Assembly: GCA_007125475.1 (NCBI GenBank)
Contig: SLDB01000139.1
Location: 1-8,320, forward strand
Source of the DNA: Nitriliruptoraceae bacterium
Lineage (GTDB): Bacteria > Actinomycetota > Nitriliruptoria > Nitriliruptorales > Nitriliruptoraceae
Direction of reading: 5' to 3'
Length of the DNA stretch: 8,320 nucleotides
This document shows positions 1 to 6,149 of the stretch, piece by piece. Positions within the stretch are counted from its first letter, which is position 1. The number at the start of each line of letters is the position of its first letter. The position numbers and the translations under genes were made by a program. A model generated the notes under the pieces. It was not told where the DNA came from. It worked only from the letters and a program-made list of their open reading frames with translations, and did not search any database.

Positions 1-467
1 GTGTCGTGGTCGAGGACGTCGCCGAGCCCCTCGTTGGCCGGACCGTCCCCCATCCGCACGTAGCGTTCGACGCTGGTCAGCTGCGGCGCGACGGTCGCGA
101 GGTGGTCGACGAGTTCGGCGTCGACGAACACGACACGATCCTCGGCGTGGTTGATGACGTAGGCGATCTGCTCGTCGAAGAGCCGGACGTTGACGGTGTG
201 CAGCACCGCCCCCACCAACGGCACCGCGAAGTACAGCTCGAAGTGGCGCAGGGAGTTGAACCCGAAGCTGGCCACGCGGTCACCGGGGCGCACCCCCAGG
301 TCGTCGGTGAGGGCCCGTGCCAACCGCAGGATGCGGTCGGCGACCTCGCCGTAGGTGGTCTCGCCCTCGACGTCGATGAGTCGACCGTCGGCGTGGATGG
401 TGCGCATGCGGTCGAAGATCAGCGACAACGTCAGTGGGGTGCGCTGCATCAGCCCGGGGATGGTCAC
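1..467 (-). CDS. Medium/long-chain acyl-CoA ligase, N-terminal part (cut by window edge)
   Basis: This is the first ~155 residues of an AMP-forming fatty acid-CoA ligase (ANL superfamily), which activates a carboxylic acid to its CoA thioester through an acyl-adenylate in the cytoplasm. The reading frame opens with a GTG at 467 and stays open to base 1. AGGAGGAG at 472-479 is well placed to decide the start. Visible family signatures are the early T-Y-G-E-V segment (residues 38-42), the P-G-D-R-V turn (61-65), and the block around residues 89-116 beginning LHTVNVRLFDEQIAYVINHA. That block closely resembles the AlkK/FadD medium-chain branch as I know it. The AMP-binding P-loop and catalytic domains lie outside the window, so substrate class is inferred. 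The gene is divergent from phaZ and could activate fatty acids or released hydroxyacids for PHA turnover. Confidence 0.88.
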   Translation of the reverse strand, partial: MTIPGLMQRTPLTLSLIFDRMRTIHADGRLIDVEGETTYGEVADRILRLARALTDDLGVRPGDRVASFGFNSLRHFELYFAVPLVGAVLHTVNVRLFDEQIAYVINHAEDRVVFVDAELVDHLATVAPQLTSVERYVRMGDGPANEGLGDVLDHD

Positions 468-828
468 GCGGCTCCTCCTGGTCCGGTCGCGGTGGCCGGT
501 GACGTCGCGGTCGCGGCCGCGAGTCTAGGGCGCCGGCGATTCGAACCCGGTCGGCCCGTCGCCCGAACCGTAGGCGCCCGGGCGACGAACCACGGGCGAC
601 GCCGCCAGACAGGCCCCGTCACGGTTGTCAAGTGCCGGACTGCCTCGGTTTGGTCACTGTCCGCGCTCGTCCGGCTAGACTCCGTAGGCGGAGGAAAACA
701 GGGAGAACTTCCTCGGCAGAGGTGACGGCACCGATCACGGCAACGGTGGACGCGCGGTCGCAGCGGACCGGACGACGTCTCCCTGAACGGTCGCTGATCG
801 TCGTCGCGGGAGACGTTCAGGAGGCGGG
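468..828. other. Divergent spacer between the acyl-CoA ligase and phaZ
   Basis: This 361-bp stretch has no convincing gene. It contains the ligase ribosome-binding site near its left end and the phaZ leader at its right end. On the plus strand, TTGGTC (650-655) and TAGACT (676-681) resemble -35 and -10 boxes, but the 20-bp gap between them is too long for a confident promoter call. TTGTCA (625-630) is a better -35 but has no -10 partner at 16-18 bp. The open frames crossing this region lack ribosome-binding sites and family features. Confidence 0.5.
776..819 (+). promoter_or_regulatory. Paired inverted repeats in the phaZ leader
   Basis: CGTCTCCC (776-783) is perfectly complementary to GGGAGACG (808-815), and the adjacent TGAACG (784-789) is perfectly complementary to CGTTCA (814-819). 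The right arms of the two pairs overlap, so the two stems cannot both form fully. They end at the phaZ Shine-Dalgarno AGGAGG (819-824), which sits 4 nt before the ATG. An mRNA leader switch or a protein operator are both possible; chance is not excluded. Confidence 0.35.
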
Positions 829-2070
829 ATGCTGTACGCGTTGCACGACACCATGCGGGCACAGGCGAGGTTCGCTCACGCGGCGTTCACGTGGAGCACC
901 GGGTGGCAGCGGGGGTTCTGGCCGAAGGCGATGAAGGCGACCGCCGAGCTCGCCGAGCGTTCCACCCGCGAGTACGGCAAGCCGTCGTGGGGTGAGCTCG
1001 GTGACCCGGAGGTGATCAGCCCCCGACCGTTCGGCGACCTGATCCGGTTCCCGGGCAACGGCCCGAAGATCCTCGTCGTCGCGGCGATGAGCGGGCACTA
1101 CGCGACGCTGCTGCGCCCGACGATCATCGAGCTGCAACGCGACCACGACGTGTACGTCACCGACTGGGCCAACGCCCGCGACGTGCCCCGCTCGGCGGGA
1201 CCCTTCGACCTCGACACCTACATCGGTTACCTCGTCGACTGGATCGATGAGCTCGGCGACGACACCCACATCCTGGCAGTGTGTCAGGCGGCGGTGCCGG
1301 TGCTGGCCGCGGTGACGTGGCTCGCCCAGGTCCGCCCCGCCTCGCAGCCGGCGTCGATGGCGCTGATGTCGGGGCCGATCTCGCCCGCGGCGGCGCACAC
1401 CAGCGTCACCGAGCAGGCGCTGCAGCACCCGCTGAGCTGGTTCCGCCGCATGACGAGCGCCGTGCCGCTGCGCTACCGCGGTGCCGGCCGCCGGGTCTAC
1501 CCCGGGTTCCTGCAGCTGGCGGCGTTCCTCGGACTGAACCCGGGGCGCCACCTCGACGCCCACTGGGAGCTGCTGTCGGCGCTCCGGGAGGAAGACCGAA
1601 CCGCCGCCGACAAGATCACCGACTTCTACGACGAGTACTTCGCGGTGTGCGACATGACCGCGGAGTTCTACCTCTCGACGATCGAGCGCGTATTCCGGCG
1701 TCACGAGATCGCCACCGGCCGGATGATGTACGCCGGCGTCCACCTGGACCCGGGCGCGATCGATGCCACGGCGTTGATGACGATCGAGGGGGGACGCGAC
1801 GACATCTGCGCACCCGGCCAGACCGCCGCGGCACACGAGCTGTGTTCGTCACTCCCCGAGCGGATGCGTGCCCACCACCTCGAGCCACAGGCCGGCCACT
1901 ACGGCACGTTCTCGGGGACACGGTGGCGGAACGGGGTCGCCCCGGCGCTGCGTGCGTTCGTCCGCGCTCACGAGCGCACGGGGTCCCGGCGGCCGGTACG
2001 GGTGCCGGCGACAGGTGGTGCCCCCCCGCGACGGCGACGCGCCGCTCAGTCGTCCTCGATGGCGATGTAG
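829..2070 (+). CDS. phaZ: Intracellular poly(3-hydroxyalkanoate) depolymerase
   Basis: This 413-aa protein is predicted to hydrolyse PHA in cytoplasmic granules to hydroxyacids or oligomers. It has the alpha/beta-hydrolase layout of the PhaZ1-type intracellular depolymerases. The N-terminus MLYALHD matches the family's typical opening and supports the ATG at 829, which has AGGAGG at 819-824. The nucleophile is Cys152 in VCQAAVPVLAA, the family's cysteine version of the lipase box. The acid is Asp324 in GGRDDI and the base His357 in AGHYG. The spacings (172 and 205 residues from the Cys) equal those I recall for the Cupriavidus necator PhaZ1 triad (Cys183, Asp355, His388). There is no signal peptide, which fits an intracellular role. 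The last ~25 residues are Arg/Ala/Ser-rich and poorly conserved-looking, and their codons overlap the 3' end of the convergent xre gene. Function is well supported; chain-length preference is not visible. Confidence 0.93.
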   Translation: MLYALHDTMRAQARFAHAAFTWSTGWQRGFWPKAMKATAELAERSTREYGKPSWGELGDPEVISPRPFGDLIRFPGNGPKILVVAAMSGHYATLLRPTIIELQRDHDVYVTDWANARDVPRSAGPFDLDTYIGYLVDWIDELGDDTHILAVCQAAVPVLAAVTWLAQVRPASQPASMALMSGPISPAAAHTSVTEQALQHPLSWFRRMTSAVPLRYRGAGRRVYPGFLQLAAFLGLNPGRHLDAHWELLSALREEDRTAADKITDFYDEYFAVCDMTAEFYLSTIERVFRRHEIATGRMMYAGVHLDPGAIDATALMTIEGGRDDICAPGQTAAAHELCSSLPERMRAHHLEPQAGHYGTFSGTRWRNGVAPALRAFVRAHERTGSRRPVRVPATGGAPPRRRRAAQSSSMAM

Positions 2071-2411
2071 CTGCGGTACACCGCGATCAACGCCTCCTGC
2101 TGCCCGGGGCTGAGTCGCGGGTCCGAACGGATCGCCCGCTCGGTGGACGGCTCGGATTCCTCCTCGTCCTCGTCGAGGAGGCCCGCCTGCGTCAGCAACG
2201 TCTCGGCCGACAGGTCGAGGGCCTCGGCCAACGACTTCAGCACCCGTACCGAGGGCTGGTGCAGCCCGCGTTCGATCTGACTCAGGTACGGGTTGGAGAC
2301 CTGCGTGAGCCGGGAGAGCTCACGCAGGCTGAGGTTGGCGAGCTTACGCTGGCCCCGGATGTAGGCGCCCAACGCGGCCCGCTGCAGCTTCCACGGGTCG
2401 GACATGTCCAT
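2046..2411 (-). CDS. XRE-family helix-turn-helix regulator of the PHA locus
   Basis: This ~121-aa DNA-binding protein has a Cro/CI-type HTH covering roughly residues 14-74 from the chosen start. It includes LSLRELSRLTQVSNPYLSQI followed by ERGLHQPS, the classic helix 2-3 recognition segment. A short acidic linker (LDEDEEESEP) leads to a C-terminal helix of unknown function. I chose the ATG at 2411 (or the ATG at 2405, giving MSDPWKL) over the GTG at 2447. The first codons of the longer form fall inside a 30-bp palindrome, and no start has a clear Shine-Dalgarno. TACCCT (2428-2423, minus strand) fits an actinobacterial -10, which would give an almost leaderless mRNA. The gene lies downstream of the phasin and overlaps the phaZ 3' end by 25 bp. 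A PhaR-like granule-sensing role is inferred from context, not shown by the sequence. Confidence 0.88.
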   Translation of the reverse strand: MDMSDPWKLQRAALGAYIRGQRKLANLSLRELSRLTQVSNPYLSQIERGLHQPSVRVLKSLAEALDLSAETLLTQAGLLDEDEEESEPSTERAIRSDPRLSPGQQEALIAVYRSYIAIEDD

Positions 2412-2428
2412 GATGGGTCCCAAGGGTA

Positions 2429-2458
2429 GGCCGCCGGGCGTGGTCACGCCCGGCGGCC
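2429..2458. promoter_or_regulatory. Perfect 30-bp palindrome at the xre 5' end
   Basis: GGCCGCCGGGCGTG (2429-2442) and CACGCCCGGCGGCC (2445-2458) are perfect 14-bp arms around a 2-bp centre. The palindrome lies 46 nt beyond the phasin stop and directly upstream of the putative xre -10 (2428-2423), so it covers the xre -35 zone. It could be an operator for autoregulation by the XRE protein, or the stem of a phasin terminator. No T-run follows on the minus strand, so a classical intrinsic terminator is not supported. Confidence 0.65.
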
Positions 2459-2462
2459 GGAA

Positions 2463-2480
2463 TGTTGCGGGTGTTGCGGG
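2463..2480. repeat. 9-bp tandem repeat between phasin and xre
   Basis: TGTTGCGGG occurs twice with no gap (2463-2471 and 2472-2480), next to the 30-bp palindrome in the 57-nt phasin to xre gap measured to the GTG at 2447. Close by, CAGCTG at 2494-2499 and 2506-2511 form a 6-bp stem across the phasin stop codon. The tandem repeat could be a regulator site or a slippage product. Confidence 0.5.
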
Positions 2481-2504
2481 TGGTGCCCAGGTTCAGCTGA
2501 TCGG

Positions 2505-2843
2505 TCAGCTGGCCTTCTTCGCGGTGGCGGCACCGGCGGCAGCGGCCTCACGGGCGTGACGCTGGGTGGCCTCGGCGACCGGCGCGACGGCGCCGACGAG
2601 GTTGGTCACGAACTCGCGCTGGGTCGCCAGCAGCTGCTCGGAGAAGTCGAAGATCTGCTCGGTGGTCTTCACCGGGTCCGGCAGGCTCTCGAGGTAGCTG
2701 CTGTAGTCGAAGCTCTGGGGGGTGGAGCCGGTGAACAGCCCGGCCCAGCTCTCGACGGCCTGCACGGTGGCCTGCTGGCTCTGCTTGATGACCTCGAGGG
2801 TCTGGTTGCGGATGGTGTCGGCGATCTGCGTCGTGTCGGTCAT
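2505..2843 (-). CDS. phaP: Phasin-like PHA granule-associated protein
   Basis: This 112-aa, largely helical protein has no cysteine and a single Trp (W33). Phasins coat PHA granules and control their number and size. The helix-forming N-terminus (residues 5-35) and the amphipathic segment around residues 62-86 (EQIFDFSEQLLATQREFVTN) resemble short actinobacterial phasins. An Ala-rich tail ends in ATAKKAS, a common style for granule proteins of this group. The ATG at 2843 has AAGGAG at 2850-2855 with a 6-nt gap, and a near-consensus promoter lies at 2895-2924, suggesting strong expression. The gene is followed by xre on the same strand and preceded by the transporter and phaC, which supports the assignment. 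Phasins diverge quickly, so the call rests on size, composition, one recognisable segment and context. Confidence 0.8.
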   Translation of the reverse strand: MTDTTQIADTIRNQTLEVIKQSQQATVQAVESWAGLFTGSTPQSFDYSSYLESLPDPVKTTEQIFDFSEQLLATQREFVTNLVGAVAPVAEATQRHAREAAAAGAATAKKAS

Positions 2844-2849
2844 GCGTGA

Positions 2850-2855
2850 CTCCTT
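2850..2855 (-). promoter_or_regulatory. Phasin ribosome-binding site
   Basis: AAGGAG on the minus strand lies 6 nt before the phasin ATG, the strongest spacing among the genes here, and fixes that start. Confidence 0.7.
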
Positions 2856-2894
2856 CTACGTCGGGGCCGGGATCGGTGCCCGGTGCGTGTGCGT

Positions 2895-2924
2895 ACTATA
2901 CCAAGCAGATTCACCACACGTCAA
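2895..2924 (-). promoter_or_regulatory. Sigma70-type promoter of the phasin gene
   Basis: On the minus strand TTGACG (2924-2919) is followed after exactly 18 bp by TATAGT (2900-2895). These are five of six and five of six matches to TTGACA and TATAAT in an otherwise very GC-rich region. Transcription would begin near 2888, giving a leader of about 45 nt that carries the AAGGAG site. The local AT-rich dip from about 2895 to 2925 stands out from both neighbours. Confidence 0.75.
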
Positions 2925-2973
2925 GCACTGGGTCGTGCCCGACCGGCGCCGCTGACCCGGGAGTCCCATCACC

Positions 2974-2994
2974 CCGGGCGTGCGGTCACGCCGG
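2974..2994 (-). terminator. Hairpin at the transporter stop codon, possible terminator
   Basis: CCGG-G-CGTG (2974-2982) pairs with CACGCCGG (2987-2994) across a 4-nt loop, with one bulged base. The transporter stop codon (2986-2988) lies in the hairpin. Its core is nearly identical to the palindrome at 2429-2458. There is no clear U-tract, so termination would be of the U-poor type or not occur. It separates the phaC-transporter unit from the phasin promoter. Confidence 0.4.
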
Positions 2995-4143
2995 ACGACC
3001 GGCACGCCGCCGGTCACGCCGGGAGGCCAGGCGTGGCAACCACTCCCCGACCAGGGCGATCACGGTCGTGACGGCGAGGTTCCCGGTAGCGATCCCGGCG
3101 GTTGCGGCAACGAGCGCCACCCCCAGTGCACGGCCCCGCAGGTCGGCCACCAGCAGTGCGTGCCGGAGCCCGGCGTACGCGAGGAAGCCGGCCAAAGCCC
3201 ACACCGGCAGGAGTCCGAAGATCACGAGGACCTGTTCGGAGAACGCGAGCCCGAGGACGATGAAGCCACCGCCGAGGAGGACGTTCATCGCCGCGGTGCG
3301 CGCACCCAGGCGCACGTGAGCAGTGAACCCACTGGAGCCGTGGCACATCGGCATCCCGCCCATCAGCGCCGATCCCACGTTCCCCAGTCCGCAGGACATC
3401 GCCACCGTCCCCGGACGCACACGGTCGGCGCCGGGGAACTCCTGCCGAGCCAGGTCGGCCATCCCGACCACCGCATTCCCGTAGGTCAGGGGGAGCTGGG
3501 GGATGACCAGGAGCACGAACGCCGCCGGCCACACCGTGACCGGCGGCACCGCGAACACCGGGCCGGAGACGGCGAGCGAGCCGAACTGCGGTTCGCCGGC
3601 GATCCAGGCCACGCCGACGCCGACGCCCACCACCACGACAGCCGCGGCGTACCGACGACGCCACACGGCCATGGCGACCAGCATCAGCGTGACCGTCGCC
3701 AGCAGGAGGTTCGCCCCGGCCGACGGCGGATCGACGAACAGCTCGGGAGGGTCGACCGCCAGGTCGTGGGCAGCGACGATGAGCAGCGTGCCCACGGCGA
3801 GCTGCAGGGCACGGATCACCGGGCGCGTGAACACCGAGGCGACCCGGTCGGCGAGCCCGGTCACGGTGAGCACCACGAGGATCACCCCGATGAGCAGGCC
3901 TGCCGCCCGTATCACCTCCGGTGCAAGCTGCTGGGCCACCGCGAGCGCCGTCAGCGCCTTCAACGGCTGAACCGGAAACGGGATCCGGAACCACAGCCCG
4001 GCGGCGAGGGACAGCGCCCCCGCCATCAGCAGGAGCGGTCCCGGGTCGAGGCCGTTGACGAGGATGAGCGCGGCGACGAGCGGGACGAAGATCCCCAGGT
4101 CGGCGACCGCGCCCGAGACGTCACCGGCCGAAGGCGCGCGCAT
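2986..4143 (-). CDS. MOT1-family sulfate/molybdate transporter
   Basis: This 385-aa polytopic inner-membrane protein has about ten hydrophobic segments. It carries the two duplicated signatures of the MOT1 molybdate/sulfate transporter family: ADLGIFVPL (14-22) with PFPVQPLKA (55-63) in the first half, and PQLPLTYGNAVV (215-226) with the GGMPMCHGSSGF block (262-273) in the second. It likely imports an oxyanion, molybdate or sulfate, by secondary transport; the substrate cannot be told from sequence. The ATG at 4143 is the first in-frame start after an in-frame TAA 12 nt upstream; no good Shine-Dalgarno is seen, so translation may depend on phaC. It begins 29 nt after the phaC stop on the same strand, so co-transcription is likely. 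The C-terminus is a short basic tail (RRDRRRAGRPA). Why an anion transporter sits in a PHA locus is unclear. Confidence 0.88.
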   Translation of the reverse strand: MRAPSAGDVSGAVADLGIFVPLVAALILVNGLDPGPLLLMAGALSLAAGLWFRIPFPVQPLKALTALAVAQQLAPEVIRAAGLLIGVILVVLTVTGLADRVASVFTRPVIRALQLAVGTLLIVAAHDLAVDPPELFVDPPSAGANLLLATVTLMLVAMAVWRRRYAAAVVVVGVGVGVAWIAGEPQFGSLAVSGPVFAVPPVTVWPAAFVLLVIPQLPLTYGNAVVGMADLARQEFPGADRVRPGTVAMSCGLGNVGSALMGGMPMCHGSSGFTAHVRLGARTAAMNVLLGGGFIVLGLAFSEQVLVIFGLLPVWALAGFLAYAGLRHALLVADLRGRALGVALVAATAGIATGNLAVTTVIALVGEWLPRLASRRDRRRAGRPA

Positions 4144-4172
4144 GCGGCGACGTTAGCCGGCGCGGCCGCTGA

Positions 4173-5879
4173 CTACTCGTGGACGTACCGGCCCGGGGCG
4201 TCGTCGAGCGGCGGGTGCTTCTCGCTCCCCATCGACGGCGGCGGCACCGAGGCACCGGAGCGCGACGAGATCCACTGCGCCCACGGCTCCCACCAGCTGC
4301 CTTCGTGACGATCGGCCAGCGCAGCCCACTCGTCGGGGTGGGCCGGGTACTCGTCGGCCAGGAAGTAGTGGGCCTTCGGGCTCGGCGGGTTCACGATCCC
4401 GGCGATGTGGCCCGAGGAGGTCAGCAGGAAGTCCACGTCGCCGCCGAGCATCTGCGTCCCGGCGTACGAACCCTTCCACGGCACGATGTGGTCATTGACG
4501 GCGGCGACCATGAACGTGTCGTTCTTGACGTTCTCGAGCCGGATCGGCTGGCCGCCGAGCTCGAGGCCACCGTGCACCAGCAGGTTCTCCATGTAGAAGG
4601 AGCGCAGATAGAAGGAGTGCATGTCGGCCGGCATCCGCGTGCTGTCGGAGTTCCACGCCAGGATGTCGAACGCCGGCGGGTCCTCTCCCAGGAGCCAGTT
4701 GTTCACCACGTAGTTGAAGATCAGGTCGTTCGCCCGCAGAATGTCGAAGGTCCCGCGCATCTCGGAGCCCTCGAGGTAGCCGCGCTCGGCCATCTTCTCC
4801 TCGAGGCGCTGCACGGTCTCCTCGTCGGTGAACGCCCCGAGCTGACCCGGCTCGCTGTAGTCCAGCAGGGTGTTCATCAGCGTCAGGCTCCCGATGCGGT
4901 CGTCGCCCTCGGCCTGCAGGTAGGCGGCCAGCACGGCTGTCATCAACCCGCCCAGGCACACCCCGGCGACGTTGACCTTCTCCGCGCCGGTGATCTCGGT
5001 GATGACGTCGATCGCGGTGCGCGGACCGTTGATGAGGTAGTCCTCGAGGCTGGTGTCGCGCATCTCCGTACCGGGGTTGCGGTAGCTGATGGCGAACACG
5101 GTCTGGCCGTGCTCGATCGCCCACTCGGCGAAGCTGCGATTCGGCGAGAGGTCCATGATGTAGTACTTGTTGATCCACGGCGGGCTCAGCAGCAACGGGA
5201 CCTCGCGGACCGCCTCGGTACGCGGCTCGTACTGCAGGATCTCCATCAGGTCGTTGCGGAACACGACCTTGCCGGGGGTGACGGCCAGGTCCTCACCGAC
5301 GGTGAAGGCGTCCTCGTCGATCTGGCGGGGCATCCCCTTGTTGTGCAGCACGTCGTCCATCGCGTTGCGGGCGCCGCGGAACACGCTGAGCCCACCGGTG
5401 TCGAAGGCCCGCTTGATCGCGGTGGGGTTGGTGAGGAAGAAGTTCGTCGGTGCCATCGCGTCGACGATCAGCTGCGCGTACATCTGCGCCTTCTCGTCGC
5501 TGATCGGGTCGGTCTCCCCGAGTGCGACGAGGTCGGTGAAGGTGTGCCCGAGGATCCCGTAGGCCTGCTTCACCCCGTAGAACAGGAAGTTGTTCTCCCA
5601 GGCGGGGTCCTTGAACCGCCGGTCGACCTCCCGGTCGGCCGGTCCCTCGACCTCGGCGCCGAGCGCCCGCGCCGCCATCGCCGCCGTCGCCCACCCGGCC
5701 TCGACCATCGCCTGCAGGGCGATCAGGCCCACCGCGGCCGGGTTCGCGCTGGCGGCCCGCAGCGAGCGCAGCAACGACCGGTTCAGCAGGGCCGAATCGA
5801 GCTCAGGGAACAGGCTGGCTTCGGGGCCCAGTTGCTCGGCAGCCTGATCGGCGATATCGCGGTTGGCGTCGTCGTTCAT
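4173..5879 (-). CDS. phaC: Class I poly(3-hydroxyalkanoate) synthase
   Basis: This 568-aa enzyme polymerises (R)-3-hydroxyacyl-CoA into PHA at the granule surface, releasing CoA. The N-terminal PhaC_N region is clear from DRRFKDPAWENN (87-98) and PTNFFLTNP (144-152). The catalytic alpha/beta-hydrolase domain follows, with PPWINKYYIMDL (233-244), the lipase-like box GVCLGG with Cys308, Asp463 in NDHIVPW and His491 in SSGHIAG. The Asp-His spacing of 28 equals that of the C. necator enzyme as I recall it. The C-terminal GSWW and APGRYV motifs are intact, so the gene is full length. Its size and single-subunit form fit class I rather than class III/IV. The ATG at 5879 has GGAGG at 5886-5890 and overlaps the stop of a possible upstream ORF as ATGA. 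No phaA, phaB or phaE is nearby. Confidence 0.97.
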   Translation of the reverse strand: MNDDANRDIADQAAEQLGPEASLFPELDSALLNRSLLRSLRAASANPAAVGLIALQAMVEAGWATAAMAARALGAEVEGPADREVDRRFKDPAWENNFLFYGVKQAYGILGHTFTDLVALGETDPISDEKAQMYAQLIVDAMAPTNFFLTNPTAIKRAFDTGGLSVFRGARNAMDDVLHNKGMPRQIDEDAFTVGEDLAVTPGKVVFRNDLMEILQYEPRTEAVREVPLLLSPPWINKYYIMDLSPNRSFAEWAIEHGQTVFAISYRNPGTEMRDTSLEDYLINGPRTAIDVITEITGAEKVNVAGVCLGGLMTAVLAAYLQAEGDDRIGSLTLMNTLLDYSEPGQLGAFTDEETVQRLEEKMAERGYLEGSEMRGTFDILRANDLIFNYVVNNWLLGEDPPAFDILAWNSDSTRMPADMHSFYLRSFYMENLLVHGGLELGGQPIRLENVKNDTFMVAAVNDHIVPWKGSYAGTQMLGGDVDFLLTSSGHIAGIVNPPSPKAHYFLADEYPAHPDEWAALADRHEGSWWEPWAQWISSRSGASVPPPSMGSEKHPPLDDAPGRYVHE

Positions 5880-6145
5880 CGCGGGCCTCCGTCTCCGTCG
5901 TCGTCGATCGCTCCCAAGCCGGTGACGGCGGCACCGAGGAAGGTGAGGTCGCCGTGCGGCCGCGCGCGGTGGTCGGTGCGGGCGGCCACCGGAGCTGCGG
6001 TGAGCCGTACCGGCACCTGCGTGGGTTCCGTCGATGCGGTCGTGATCGTTGCTCCCTCTCCCACGATCACGGTAACAGGCCCCACCAGCGGTCGGAAGGG
6101 GGCATCCGGTGCGGCCGGCGCCCCACTCCCGACCGTGCCGGGCAA
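5876..6145 (-). CDS. Possible small hypothetical ORF coupled to phaC
   Basis: This 89-codon frame starts at TTG 6145, or at one of three in-frame GTGs about 20-26 codons later. It ends with a TGA that overlaps the phaC ATG (ATGA), a layout typical of translational coupling. It begins 4 nt after the SLH stop, so it fills the whole 270-bp SLH-phaC gap. The product (residues such as VTVIVGEGATITTA near 23-36, then an Arg/His-rich middle and an acidic Gly/Asp tail) matches no family I recognise and has no membrane segment. Against it are the rare TTG start, no obvious Shine-Dalgarno for it, and a strong dyad at 6041-6071 inside it that suggests regulatory DNA. It may simply be leader sequence of phaC. 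Confidence 0.35.
   Translation of the reverse strand: MPGTVGSGAPAAPDAPFRPLVGPVTVIVGEGATITTASTEPTQVPVRLTAAPVAARTDHRARPHGDLTFLGAAVTGLGAIDDDGDGGPR
6041..6071. promoter_or_regulatory. 9-bp-arm inverted repeat upstream of phaC, operator candidate
   Basis: CGTGATCGT (6041-6049) and ACGATCACG (6063-6071) are perfect arms separated by 13 bp. The arm centres are 22 bp apart, about two helical turns, as expected for a dimeric regulator binding one DNA face. It lies about 160 bp upstream of the phaC start and about 80 bp downstream of the SLH stop. No T-run follows, so a terminator is less likely. Confidence 0.5.
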
Positions 6146-6149
6146 ATGG

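Noticed and set aside
817..2429. Open frames overlapping phaZ (817-1836 minus, 1281-2429 plus).
   Set aside because: They are Arg/Ala/Gly-rich, lack motifs and oppose or shift the frame of phaZ, which has a complete catalytic triad.
2412..2447. GTG at 2447 as the xre start.
   Set aside because: Its first codons form half of a perfect palindrome, there is no Shine-Dalgarno, and the HTH needs none of the extra 12 residues. It cannot be fully excluded.
2986..4308. Long overlapping frames on both strands across the transporter (for example 2980-4308 plus and 3014-3994 minus).
   Set aside because: They are His/Arg/Glu-rich shadows of the transporter, whose MOT1 motifs and membrane segments are unmistakable.
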